From Fragum whitleyi (Eukaryota > Mollusca > Bivalvia > Cardiida > Cardiidae): a DNA stretch of 64,000 bases. The notes beneath the pieces are model-generated. The model saw only the letters and a list, made by a program, of their open reading frames with translations, had not been told where the DNA came from and did not search any database. Positions 1-12,000 of the stretch are shown piece after piece; positions within the stretch are counted from its first letter, which is position 1, and every line of letters starts with the position of its first letter. Location of the stretch: assembly GCA_948146395.1 (NCBI GenBank), contig OX411555.1, positions 57,288,187-57,352,186 of the forward strand, read 5' to 3'. The position numbers and the translations under genes are program-made.

Positions 1-410
1 TTTTACCTGAAACTATTCCAGGTATGAATTTCATAATTATTGTTCATGAAGGTATGTCTCATTAATACCTATCTTTGCATGTCAAGGTCCCTTTTCAAGG
101 TCAAAATTGTTAAAAAAGGCCTTTTCAGTAGAATTTTTATTGCATGAAAACAGCTTGTTGTTGACTTAATGTAATATCAACCTTATTGATTACAATGTGC
201 AAGGTTATTAAACGAAATGTGAGACAAGAATCTATAGATTAAATGCATGATGACAGATATTTTATATCCTGGTGCATTCAAGCAAACCCTTTCTGCAAAC
301 ATTTAATTTTGAAATAATGAGTTTTGTTTCATTCTCAAATAAAAGAAAAAGAATTAAACAGCTGTAAGGGCCTATGTATTTAAAGCATTTTACACTTGTT
401 TTGTGTGTGT

Positions 411-670
411 AGCCGCCATCCTAGCGCAATTAGTAGTGCACCCGACTGTCAATCAAGAGGCCCCAATGTCAGCACTCATCCTTTCTGACTATTTGTCTCA
501 CACAAATTGGTTGATAATTGTAGACCTATGTTGGATAGCAGCTTGAGGCTAGGAGAGGATGTTATGGTAGTACTGGTGTGAGAATTACTAGGAATCCATT
601 GTTAGGTGCTCCAGTTGCTGCAATATAACTGAAGGATTGTTAAAGTGGCGTAAAACCCCATTCAAACAAG
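411..670 (+). mobile_element. tRNA-derived SINE (family S1), near full length
   Basis: It begins with a tRNA-like head (CCATCCTAGCGCAATTAGTA, box A-like). A conserved body follows (GTGTGAGAAxTACxAGGAATCCATTGTTAGGTGCTCCAG, split here by xs), ending GCGTAAAACCCCATTCAAxCA. The same body recurs at 5077-5202, 29471-29752, 32725-32915, 38795-39028 and 41600-41795, so this is a dispersed family. The tail (TTGATTGATTGA-like in other copies) suggests LINE-assisted mobilisation. Confidence 0.8.
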
Positions 671-724
671 CTAGTTTGTGTTAATCTAACAAGCAGCATG
701 TATAATCTGTATATTATAGCAAAG

Positions 725-804
725 CTATGGCTCAGAGTAAATCAGTTGATACTGCCTATAAATATAAAAGGCAGTTACAACTTAAGTTTGCTCTGAACTA
801 TCAA
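725..804. repeat. Foldback (family FB-A), degenerate
   Basis: Arms ATGGCTCAGAGTAAATCAG and the inverted GTTTGCTCTGAACTAT enclose ACTGCCTATA...GGCAGTTACAA. This is a worn copy of the hairpin family best preserved at 3081-3158. Confidence 0.6.
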
Positions 805-862
805 TATGTTTTATCTTGAACTAATATGGTTGTTCAGGATAAAACACCACTTTCAACTTTTT

Positions 863-2007
863 TATACGCCCGAAGGGTCGTATTATGTTATGCCCTGGTC
901 GTCCGTCCTTCTGTCCGTCCGTCTGTCTGTCCGTCCGTTAGCAATTTTTTGTGTGCGCGACTCCTCCTAAACTATCAATGGGAATAAGCTGAAACTACAC
1001 ACAAATACTCCCTATGATGTCTAGTTGTGCATAAGACCTTTGAAATTCAAATCGCTCCATTCATTCCTGAGAAATCTTGAATTATCTGCCCTTTAATATA
1101 ACCAAAATCACTGCTTTTTGTGTGCGCAACTCCTCCTAAACTATTCATGGGAATAAGCTGAAACTACACACAATTACTCCCTATGATGTCTTGTTGTGCA
1201 TAAGACCTTTGAAATTCAAATTGCTCCAGTCAATCCTGAGAAATCTTGAATTATCTGCCCTTTAATATAACCAAAATCACTGTTTTTTGTGTGCGCAACT
1301 CCTCCTAAACTATCAATGGGAATAAGCTGAAACTACACACAATTACTCCCTAAGATCTCTAGTTGTGCATAAGACCTTTGAAATTCAAATCGCTCCAGTC
1401 AATCCTGAAAAATCTTGAATTATCTGCCCTTTAATATAACCAAAATCATTGTTTTTTGTGTGCGCAACTCCTCCTAAACTATCAATGGGAATAAGCTGAA
1501 ACTAGACACATTTACTCCCTATGATGTCTAGTTGTCCATAAGACCTTTGAAATTCAAATTGCTCCAGTCAATCCTGAAACATCTTGAATTATCTCCCCTT
1601 GAATTAAACAAAAATCACTATATTTTGTGTGCAACTCCTACTTAACTATCAATTGAAATTAGATGAAACTAGACACAATTACTCTCTATAAAGTCTTGTT
1701 GTGCATAAGACTTTTCAATTCAAAATGCTCCAGTTATTCTAGAGTTATCTTGGATTATCTGTCCTTGAGTTGATGAAAAAAAAAAATTCTTGTTGGCTCA
1801 TTTTCTCCTACATCATGGATGGGAATGAAAGGAAACTTGCCATAATGACTCTGTAGGTTGTCTTTTAGTGCTTAGGACTAAATATATTTTCATATTTAAA
1901 TGTTATGGCACCATTTGTCTGTCTGTCTGTTTGCAATATTTTTAGCTATCATTCAAGCTCACGTTACTGACAAGCCAAGGTTACTGACAAGCCCCTTCGG
2001 GCGTATA
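863..2007. mobile_element. Pearl/HINE-like TIR element with five ~169 bp internal tandem repeats
   Basis: The ends are a perfect 15 bp inverted repeat, TATACGCCCGAAGGG (863-877) against CCCTTCGGGCGTATA (1993-2007). Inside the left end is a GTCCGTCC/GTCTGTCC minisatellite (about 900-937). Then come about five monomers of ~169 bp starting near 949, 1119, 1288, 1457 and 1624, recognisable by TGTGTGCGCAACTCCTCCTA. Beyond the right TIR the sequence continues GCTCTGCGAAGCTCTTGTT, i.e. AACAAGAGCTTCGC on the other strand, a terminus shared with several other families here. It is non-autonomous with no open protein frame. The resemblance to mollusc pearl and Helentron-associated elements is from general knowledge. 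Confidence 0.75.
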
Positions 2008-2785
2008 TGCGCCGCTCTGCGAAGCTCTTGTTTTATATTTTGGTAGCTGATACACCTTACCATGGCTTCTTGTTATGCTCACACAAGTATAACCACTACA
2101 TGTACAAGTATAACCACTACATTTCGTGTAGGCCACCATTTGTTGTTTCTTTAAGCATTCTACTCATTATTCACCTATATTTGGGAAACAATGAAACATG
2201 TCACAATGAATTTTGTCAGAGGTCAATTTGAGGGGTCAGTGCAAAACTATTGTATAGGCAATTACAATAGTTTTGTAATGACCCCTCAATAAAATTTGTT
2301 GGCTGGCCTTAGAATTTAACTTGCAACACAAGAATTGGCAGACCAACTGAATAGACTAACCTTTTTATATGCCATCTAATAAAGGACATGTAATGTGATT
2401 ACCTGTGGCTTTCGATGGTCTGGCAATGTCCACTTCTTGATCGTTAGCAAAAGTCTTTCACCTCATGTCCATTTAACTTGAAACTTGATTGATATGTTCC
2501 TGTCATGAATGCAGAGTGCAGTGCACAAGGACGGATCACTTAACCTAGCTTAAATTTTTAGTTATTCCCCTTTGTTGTTTTACATACATGTACTTGGACA
2601 TCCAGCAGTACATGAGCGTATTTTGTGACAGTTTACCAACTTGTTTGATCTAGATGACAATTTACAGTTTATTCGTCAAAATGACAATTTACAGTTTCCA
2701 TTTAATTTTAGAAATAATTACTGTTTTAAACATTAGAATTGTTATTTACAGTCGTAAGTTTCATGTCAGAGATATTGTGTTGTAG
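2007..2785. other. Intronic DNA, mostly unremarkable
   Basis: Apart from the foldback at 2226-2290 I see no repeat family or coding signal. The region leads into the pyrimidine/AG acceptor of the first visible INPP5F exon. Confidence 0.5.
2226..2290. repeat. Foldback (FB-A subfamily, GAGGGGTCAGTGC type)
   Basis: TTGAGGGGTCAGTGCAAAAC is matched inverted by GTTTTGTAATGACCCCTCAA, with a TATAGGCAATTACAATA core. Related copies are at 4221-4262, 7071-7150 and 35752-35828. Confidence 0.75.
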
Positions 2786-3019
2786 GTACTACCTCAGATT
2801 CAAGGACACATACCGTCAGGCGGCCATTGATCTGACACATGGTCAGCCCGTCCCCGAAGAAATATTGACGGGGAAATTGAAAGTTCCGGAAGACGATGTC
2901 AGAGAACTAATGGAGAAAGAGGAAAACGTTAAAATGTTGATCGAGGACGCCAAGAAAATGTTGATTGTGGAGCCGGAGGAATGTCTTGGAGGATGGAGTT
3001 TAGTCAATGCTGATCCAAT
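2786..3019 (+). CDS. INPP5F: INPP5F exon (end of SAC region, start of hSac2 domain)
   Basis: Acceptor TTGTAG, donor GTAGGT. The first base completes an Arg codon; 77 codons follow, and the last two bases (AT) form Ile with the next exon. Encodes YYLRFKDTYRQAAIDLTHGQ through GGWSLVNADP; the GGW...DP stretch matches the family. Upstream in-frame residues back to 2739 are intron, so the Met at 2739 is not a start. A nested foldback begins only about 11 bp after the donor. Confidence 0.9.
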
Positions 3020-6000
3020 GTAGGTTAAATAGAGGGGTTAGGGCAAGACCTTTGTAAGTGCCTATAATAATAAAAATAATTTGATGGCTCAGCGTGAAAC
3101 GGTTGTAACTCCCTATAAAGATATAGGGAGTTACAACTGTTGCACGCTGAGCCATCAAATTATATTCATGGGCACTTACAACAGTGTTGTACTGACCCAT
3201 CAATAAAAAAATTGGTGGGGAATAATTTGATTTTAAATTTAAATGTATGATAAAATTATCAGGAAGCCCAATTTTATTGATACTCATTCCAAAGCCTTGT
3301 TTTGACTATTCCAATGAGCACTCACAACATAGGGTTTTGATTGTAAAAAAATAAAATTTTTAGAAATGTCTTAATAAACTGTTATCAAGGACCTTTTTTA
3401 GCCCAGCTGTTTTGGAAAAAAAATTAAGGATTTGTTATTACCTTGGTGTCATTGATTTAGGGCATTCGAGTTATTGTTGGTGGTGGGTGTCTTATATACA
3501 CTCACCTTTTCTATATCACTGTAGCTTAAAAACTTGGCCGTTTTGGGGGGGGGGGGTGAAAGTATTGTCTTCACCTTGGCATTAATGTTTGCGTAACAAA
3601 TTTCGATGAGTATCTCTATTGTTATTGAAGATTATGTGCATGGCATGTGTGTTCACCTTCACATGAGCTATCCTGACTATCAAAGGAGATAACTCTGAAA
3701 TAATTTGTAAGAGTTTTCCCCCTTTTAGACTTAGATTTTTTTACATTATCTATCACCTGTAGTCTAGCTTGGCGCCCATAGGCAATGCTCCTGTTTTACA
3801 ATTCTCACAATATTACATACTGTATGTAATATTGTGAGAATCCTTAAACAGGAGCATTGTTGTACATATATAATACGTACTTAGTGTATTATATAAAAAA
3901 AAAGATCTAACAAGGTTGCGAGAATTGAAAATTGTCCAGGCTCTGCCGAGACAATTATCAATTCTCATCCGAGTTATATATTTTTTTCATACAATACACT
4001 AAGTACGTATTATATTTATCTTAGAACCTCTTTTTGTCTTCTTTTCGTTGATGTTTCTAACAGAAATGCAAGTTACTAAAAATAACCGCAATATATCATT
4101 ATTCTAAAAATAACTATGTGATATCATAAAAAATATCATACGGTATGTCATCACACGGATATTTGTATAGTTATAAGATAAATTTTGATAAGATGAAGTA
4201 TTCTTTGCCAGATACAGAAGCCTATCTAGGCATTTACAATAGTTTTGCACTGACCCCTCAATTTATCATTTTGTTATGCTTTGAAAGGAAGTGGCTGTGG
4301 TCTATCATTTAAAGTAGGATAATGAAAGCCATAAATTATTGTCAAGGAAATCTTCATACTAGACACTTTAATATCCATCATGTGCACCATAATTAGGTCA
4401 AAATGCGGTGTTTATAAATTATTGTGTCTGAAGGTTTGTATGAGTTTAATGCACATTTCAGCAATATAATACAATTTATTTACTAGCTAATAAAAGGGCA
4501 TTATATGAGTAGAAAAAAGTTTTGGTATAGAGTTAAATTTTCAGGGTTTTTTCAGAATTCAGCAATTTTACCACTGTTTAAGTTTAGCTGTTCTTTAAAT
4601 CTAAAGACATTAAAGGAAGTAGAGTTGAACATTTTGGTAAAAAAAACCTTCATGTAGTTTTGTATTTAAGGGGTCAATGTTCTGTTGCCCAATGATTAAA
4701 CATGAAATAACTGTCATTTTCAAACCATGTCAAAGTATAGAAATTTATGTTTTGTACTATTAATTGTCTCTTTTCTCTGAAATGTAGGCAAGGTGTAGGA
4801 CAATAGCCTGGGGCAAGCAAAAGTTACATATTATAATTTGTTTAAGTGTCTTGTAAAAAAAAAGAGTTGTCATTTCATTTTAAGAAACAGGTTTTATCTT
4901 TTAGCAATATTGACTCTGATTTCAAAAAGAAATTAGGTGAAATGATAATACATGTATGCAGTAAATATTGCATTAAGCGACTACTAATGGGACCATCGAA
5001 AAGCGGCCTTTTTTGTTAAAACTCAATTTGCAATATATGCAAATATTCCAGTTAGAATTTTCATTCTACTTCACACACTAGGAAAGGATGTAATGGTTGT
5101 TCTGGTGTGAGAAATACAGGAATCAATTGTTAGGTGCTCCAGCAACTGCGATATAACAAAAAAATGTTGAAAGCGGCATAAAACCCCATTTCAATCAATT
5201 AATCATTCTACTTCACTCTAAATTCACTGTTGATATACAAACCTTTCTAACCATGTTTGCCCTCATTTCCTTTCCATATATAAGGAATTCAGACAGCTGT
5301 AAAAAAAAAAATGTACTTCAAAATATGGTGCATCTTCTTTTTTTAGCTCACCTGAGCTCAACCTGCTCAAAGTGAGCTTTTGTGATCACCTTTTGTCTTT
5401 TGTCAGTCGTCTGAAGTCGTCAACATTCAAATATCTTCTCCTCAGTAACCAATGAGCGGATTGCAACTGATCTAGGCATGAATGTTCCTTGGGTGACTTT
5501 TTTCAAAACTTATTTGTGAAATCTTGATTAACCCCAAAATATGGGTGTGGCAGGGCATGGCACTTTTACACTTTGAAATCTTTGAATGATATCTCCTTCT
5601 GAACCACCAGGCTGATTTCAATAAATCTTTACCAGAATGTTCCTAGAATGACAATTTCCAAAAATATTTTGTGATAAATATTGGATTGGCCCATAAATAT
5701 GGGCGTGGCAGGTTGGGGCTTATTTTGAGCCCGAAAGCTTTGAACGACATCTCCTCAACCACTTGGCCAATTTCAATGACACTTTACCAGAATGTTCATT
5801 GGGTAACCCTTTTCAACAATTGTTCGGCAAATTTGATTGGTCTATAAATATGGGCATGGCAGGGTGGAGCTTATTTTGAGCCCGAAATCATTGAATGACA
5901 TCTTCTCCTGAACCACTGGGAAGATTTCAATGAAACTTTACCAAAATGATCCTTTTCAAATATTGTTCGTGAAATTTTGAATGACCGAAAAGAATGGGCT

Positions 6001-9000
6001 TTGCAGGGTGGTGGGGATTGTTTTGAGTCTCTTCAGAAATGAAAGGATGGGCAGGGTCTATTATGACTTTAAATCCTTGGAATAACATCTCTTCAACAAT
6101 GAGGCAAATGTTAATGGAACTTTGCCAGAAAGTTACTTTGATGATATCCACTGGACCCCTAAAGTCAGGTGAGCGATTTAGGTCCATTCTGGCCCTCTTG
6201 TTCATTATTTACATCCATAAAATGTATTTCCTCTAATAATAATGCCCTCCCTAATAGTAGCACCCTTATAATTTTTTTTAATAATAAACCCCACTTAAAA
6301 TGCCTAAATTTTTGCAGACTTCTTCTCTAATTTGAGATAACTTTCCTCTAAACAATCATTTATATGATTGTTTAGAGGATATTTACCTCAAATTAAAGGG
6401 AAAAGGGCCTAAAAGACATCAATTTAATGATTATTTCTCTAAATCAGAACATGCAGAAAATGCATACTAGATAAAAGCTCCTGGACCATGTTATGTTAAG
6501 TTCCAGTGGGCGTTTATTATGGTGATAATGAAAATCAAGGAAGGATCTACAGATTGAAAATACCGTATATTAATGCAGTAATGAAGTTTTGACCACAAAA
6601 ATGTATGACGTTAAAGTTACATGTGCAAGTGGTAATTTAGTGGCCACTCATGCTGTATTACACATAATTAAATCTACAAATGATTTTGATCCCAAATTTA
6701 GAGGAAAATCAAAGACATAATAGGAAAAAATATTTCCAAGTAAATTTATAATTGTGTTGAACAAAACAATGTCTACTTGCCTCATTTTTATACAGCTACC
6801 CCCCTCCCCCTTCCCCTTCTATAAGAGTTTGAAAGGAGAAATGGTGAAATCTATAGACAGCCATAAAAATTGTACTTTAAAGACACAATCAGTCAATATT
6901 GAATACCTTTTGAAGATTTTAAATTGACACAATTTATGGCAATAATGATACTTCAACACAAAATTTAGTAATATGACTTCTTAATTTTTGAAATATTTGA
7001 ATTATAATTAGCATCCTTTTGATGTGTAATGAAGTTGACAAATAACTAATCACTGATAATAATCCATCAAATTGAGGGACAAGTGTAAAACTATTGTAAG
7101 TGCCTATGTTATCATAGGCACTTACAATAGTTTTACACTAGATCCACTGAAATATCAAATATGCAAAAAAATAAGTTTGTTGTTCTTTATTAGAGAATTA
7201 AAGATGTCATTTAACATGAGTGAGCACAGCACTAAATTATTTGAATTCCCGAGCTGCAAATAAGTCTTTATCTTGACTCGGCTGTCACCTTGACAAAAAT
7301 ATGGACTGGTTCTGCAGGGTATTACTGCTATAAATGATGTTGTTTCTATACTTGGTTCCAAAAGAAAGTGTGCAGTTTCACTTATTGGTTTTCCTTATTT
7401 TTTGCAAAGTTGGAGAAAATCTTGCTTGTAAAACCTGTTGCATGTTTTAGATATGACCCTTTAGAAAAGAGGCATGAAATCCGATTAAGAAAAAAAAATG
7501 TTGACACTAGTTCAGGACATATGGTGCTGAGATTGGCCATCCTAGAATTTCTTTTCTGGTAAAGAGAAATTTTCTTTAACGATCTTTCCTAGTTTGACTA
7601 GGGACTTTTTACCATTTCCAAACAGAAAATTGAGTTTACGTACAGACGTCACACCTGCGCCAACGTTAGAAATCGCTACCTTGATAGGTCAATAATGTCA
7701 GATACAACAGTACAATAGCGTAATACAATATTAGGTGATACGTAACAGACGAAGCTCAATAGGATACATACGATTCCTATTTGAGTATGAGTGCTGATAT
7801 AATTTTATGGACTGTTTTCTTCGCACGGGGTTAATTTTCGCCCACACACGAAAATTGTATGTCAACCTACGTTGTTTAATAGTGTACAATTGCTGAACAG
7901 ATGTGGATTTATTACAAGGTAGGACACAGGAATTGAAATGAATGCAATTCCAAATTAGTTATTCATCAACTGTGGAATACAAAAGCAAATCACTCAAAAT
8001 CAAAGATCCTTTACTAGCGCAAAGTCATTTAGTTCCGTATGCCTTCTTTCTCAAAGTACCGATGGTCAACTGTGTCGAGGTTTGTCATGCAAAATTTTGT
8101 GACGGTACATTGAGTAAGTTTCAAGATATTCGAATTTTAAAAGTGCACACTTTCTTTTGGAACTGAGTATATTTATAGATCTGGGGACCAAGATAAACAA
8201 GAAATGGACATTATATTGTTGCTTGAATGTACTCTTATTGGTCATGATTGATGTTATTTCTATTTATAGATTTAGGGACCCTGATAGACAAGAAGTGGAC
8301 ATTAAATTGTTGCTTGAATGTACCCTTATTGGTCATGATTGATGTTATTTCTATTTATAGATCTGGTGACCCTGATAGACAAGAAATGGACATCATATTG
8401 TTGTTGAGTCAGAGAGCAGTATACATAGCATGGTAAGAATAATGGATCAGATTTTTAGAACAGTGAACCTTTGACCATTATTCTGCAAAATTTAGATTTT
8501 GTTTCAAACAAATAGCGATTTTGAATGAGTGGTCATTTATTAAATTCATCATCTGCGCCAAGTTTTTATCTGTTTTAGATGACGAGTTTGATAAATTTGG
8601 TATTTTATGAGCACAAATTTGATATTCTATTTATAATATGACCTGAAAATTTGCGATAAATCGAGGAAATTCAAGAAATTGACGGATTCAAATTATTCCA
8701 TAAAAAAAATTAAAGGCGTATGCGAATTAACATCATTGAAAGCATTATGATGTCATTTTTACAAAGCAAAAAAGACGTTAATAATGAGAATATTTCCTGG
8801 GAAAAATGCAGGTTTTTCTTCATAATATTTTACTGAGATACTGCCATATAAAGTTTCTTATTACTGATATAATGCAAGCCTTAAAAAAAAGATGAATTAT
8901 TACTACTTCAAGGAAATGTCATTTCAATTACATAAAATGTCACCACTGTAACCAGATTGAGTTCTTCCTCTAATAGAAAAAAAATTCAAGAAATTGCTTT

Positions 9001-12000
9001 TTAAATGACATGCACATTAAAGGATAACAATTTTCATAATGTATATTGTATGATCTCAACTCAAGTGTGCTATTTGCTCATGCATGTCTTCATGATTATG
9101 AAATGCTAAAAGTTTAACAGGGTCTTATTGGGACTACTACTCGTATAGGGGGGCTTCTCTGGTCACATCAACATGGGCGTTGATGTAATGCCTTGGTTAA
9201 GTTTTTATAAGCAAGTGTTTAAAATCTGTGTTTCTACTAAAGCTATTGCTTTGAAACTTTGCACATGCTTCTGTGACCATAATATCAGCCTCTAGACAAA
9301 GATTTTTTACTCTGATATTGAATTTAGTAGAATTTAAACCCGTTTTGGACTAAGAAATTTGTGGTTAAGTTTTGACATGCAAATGTTGAATATCAGTTAT
9401 ACTTAGCTAATGCTTGTAAACTTTGCACATGCTTACCTTTTCTGACTTAGAAATCTTGGTTATCTTTTAATGTGCAACTGTTTTATATCAGTTGTATCTC
9501 TATTTCTTCTTAAGCTATTGCTTTGAAACCTTGCACTTGCTTCTTTGACCATAATATCAGCCTCTAGACAAAGATTCTTTTATCTTGACTTTCATTTATG
9601 TATTCCCAATGTCGATACTGATTTGCTGTTACTATCCAGGACTAGGAATAGTCGAGCTTGGCTGTCTTCCAACAGCTCTAGTTTGAAATTTGTTCATAAT
9701 TATGCCCCCATTGGAAGAAGATGGGGTATATTGCTTTGCATACGTTGGTTGGTTTGTCAGTCCATCTGTCCTTCCATCCTTAGATCCTTTTTGTCTGGAG
9801 CATATCTATAAAGGTATTCAAGCCAAAAACATTAAACTTCACAGGTGGATAGATTTCATTGAGGAGAAGTGTAGTGCACAAGAACCATAACTCTATCGTA
9901 TTTTTTTAAATTATTGCCCTTTGTCGAGTGACAAAACTAGGCCATTTACTTGCTCTTATGGAGGCACGAATGTTTTACAAACATCTCTTGTTAATTTAAA
10001 TTTAGATGCATGTAAGTCTGAGGTTTTTGCAGATGTGTCTGCATAATTCAATTAGAAAGGTCTTCTAACCTTTAACATGTATAATTTGAATTCAGATACA
10101 AAATGTCTTGGTTTTGGAAGCTGATTGTAAACAAACCATAACCATTGTCTGTTCCTCTGTCTGTCTATAATAAATATATAATAAATAAAATCTACCCTAA
10201 AGGAGTGGGCAGAGTTTAACCAAATTCCAGTGCTCAGTTGTGTAAAAGTTGACCATTTTTATCTTGAAAAAAAAAATCTGTCATTCAGGTTTTCAATTGC
10301 AAGCTTTATTGGTTGAAAAAATACCATTTAGTTTGAAAATTAACACTTGGTGCCTATATGTTATTGCCTATAACAAACTGAGACAAGGTATTTAAATATT
10401 TGTTTCATAAATAATTCCAGGTATGATGATGAGGAAGAACAGGTACATCAGTACCAGAGAATATTTCTGGAGGACATCGAGAAACTGGAAATTGGTAAGT
10501 TGACTTATTACTAGGTGCTGGTGGTGAAATGTAAAACAGTTGGTTGAGTACTACATGAGGAAGTAGAAATTGTAAGTACATGAGTACCAGAGAATATTTC
10601 TAGAGGATATTGAGAATTGGAAATTGGTAAGTTGACTAACTACTTGGTGATGAAATGTAAAACAGTTGACTACTGCTTGAGGAATTAGAAATTTGTAAGT
10701 ACATGAGAACCAGAGAGTATTTCTAGAGGATATTGAGAACTGGAAATTGGTAAGTTGACTACCTTTGTTGTATAGAAGAAATGGACTACAACTAAACACA
10801 GATAACATTTTAGTAATCCTTATGAATTGAAGTTATAATATTAAAGCCTTCTTAATTTGCATGTATTGATTTGATAGCACCTGATTCTTCCTAAGAAAGA
10901 AAAAATTATCAAACCCTGCATGAAATTTATGACAATGCTAAATCCAACATTAATAGTCAATTACGAAAACTGCAATTACGTAATTGTAGAAGCCAAGCTT
11001 TACATTAAAACATCACTGAGGTTGTTGATTTATTTTAGGTTCAGAGCCATCATTTTTCAAGTCCAAGACGGTTGTGATGCGACTCTACTACAGACATTAC
11101 GCAGACGAGGGATTCTTCCATACCTTCAAGATGCCAAGTACACGACTCTTCAATAACTTGGTGATAGCTATTAAAACTCCAGAAGAAGCAAAAGGTTAGT
11201 GCAAATTACAACATGATTCTTACTTGCCCTGATTTGATAAAATTTTAATTAATTATATCTTTCTTTTGAACTATTTTCTTTATGTCCATAAATCTATCTG
11301 TTTCTTTGGATAAAATTGGGGATTATTCCCATTTCTATAAGATTTTTAACCCTAATCATGCTGATTTTTAACTTTGTTTCAAATTAATTGCAACCTCCTG
11401 AGATATTTTATGCAGCCCGACTCAAATATTTTTACAAAAAATAGGTAGAAAGCACACAGTTTAGGCTCACATCTGTCTATGATGATGTTAGTCTTCATTG
11501 TAAAAGGTTTTTTAGCAGGTATATATGCTGTGAACAGTATATGAAGGGGCTCAATACTCATACTTAAACTTCTTAATATTTCAGAACAACTAAATGTGAT
11601 AGCTGAAGCATTTGTAGCTGCTCAAAATATACTCTCTATACAACTGTGTGTGGAGGACAAACAGAAATTAGACAAGTAAGTAACAGCCTTTAGTTCAGGA
11701 TACAAAAATGTTTTCAAATGATTTAAAATGGCACCAAGCTTTGAATGTCAGTCTATGTACGATGGTGGTTGCGGAACTGAAAGACAAGACTGTTTTTTTT
11801 CCTTTAAAGACCATGGTTATCTTCTATATTAAAGGTATTGTGCATTCAGTAACAGAGGCTATATGGCTAGACCTGAGAGATTCATCTATATAGTTACATT
11901 ATCCAGCACTGCTTTTAGGATGACAAAACAGTGCTAACTGTTTGCAAATTATAACCCTCTTTGCTTGTGCATTTGTATGCAAAGCTGGTTATAATTTACA

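Larger units (their letters stand above)
1..2785. other. Intronic DNA upstream of the first visible INPP5F exon; no coding sequence seen
   Basis: No exon with conserved protein sequence is visible on either strand before the first INPP5F exon. The stretch holds a SINE, foldback elements and a satellite-bearing TIR element, listed separately. Bases about 60-170 contain a worn relic with AAGGTCAA half-sites, like the ends of the repeat family typified at 21720-22013. I infer that this is intron, because the exon that follows begins inside a codon. Confidence 0.7.

Noticed and set aside
863..1790. CRISPR-like or satellite array.
   Set aside because: The 169 bp monomers are contiguous without unique spacers and are enclosed by TIRs in a eukaryotic intron; it is the interior of a transposon.
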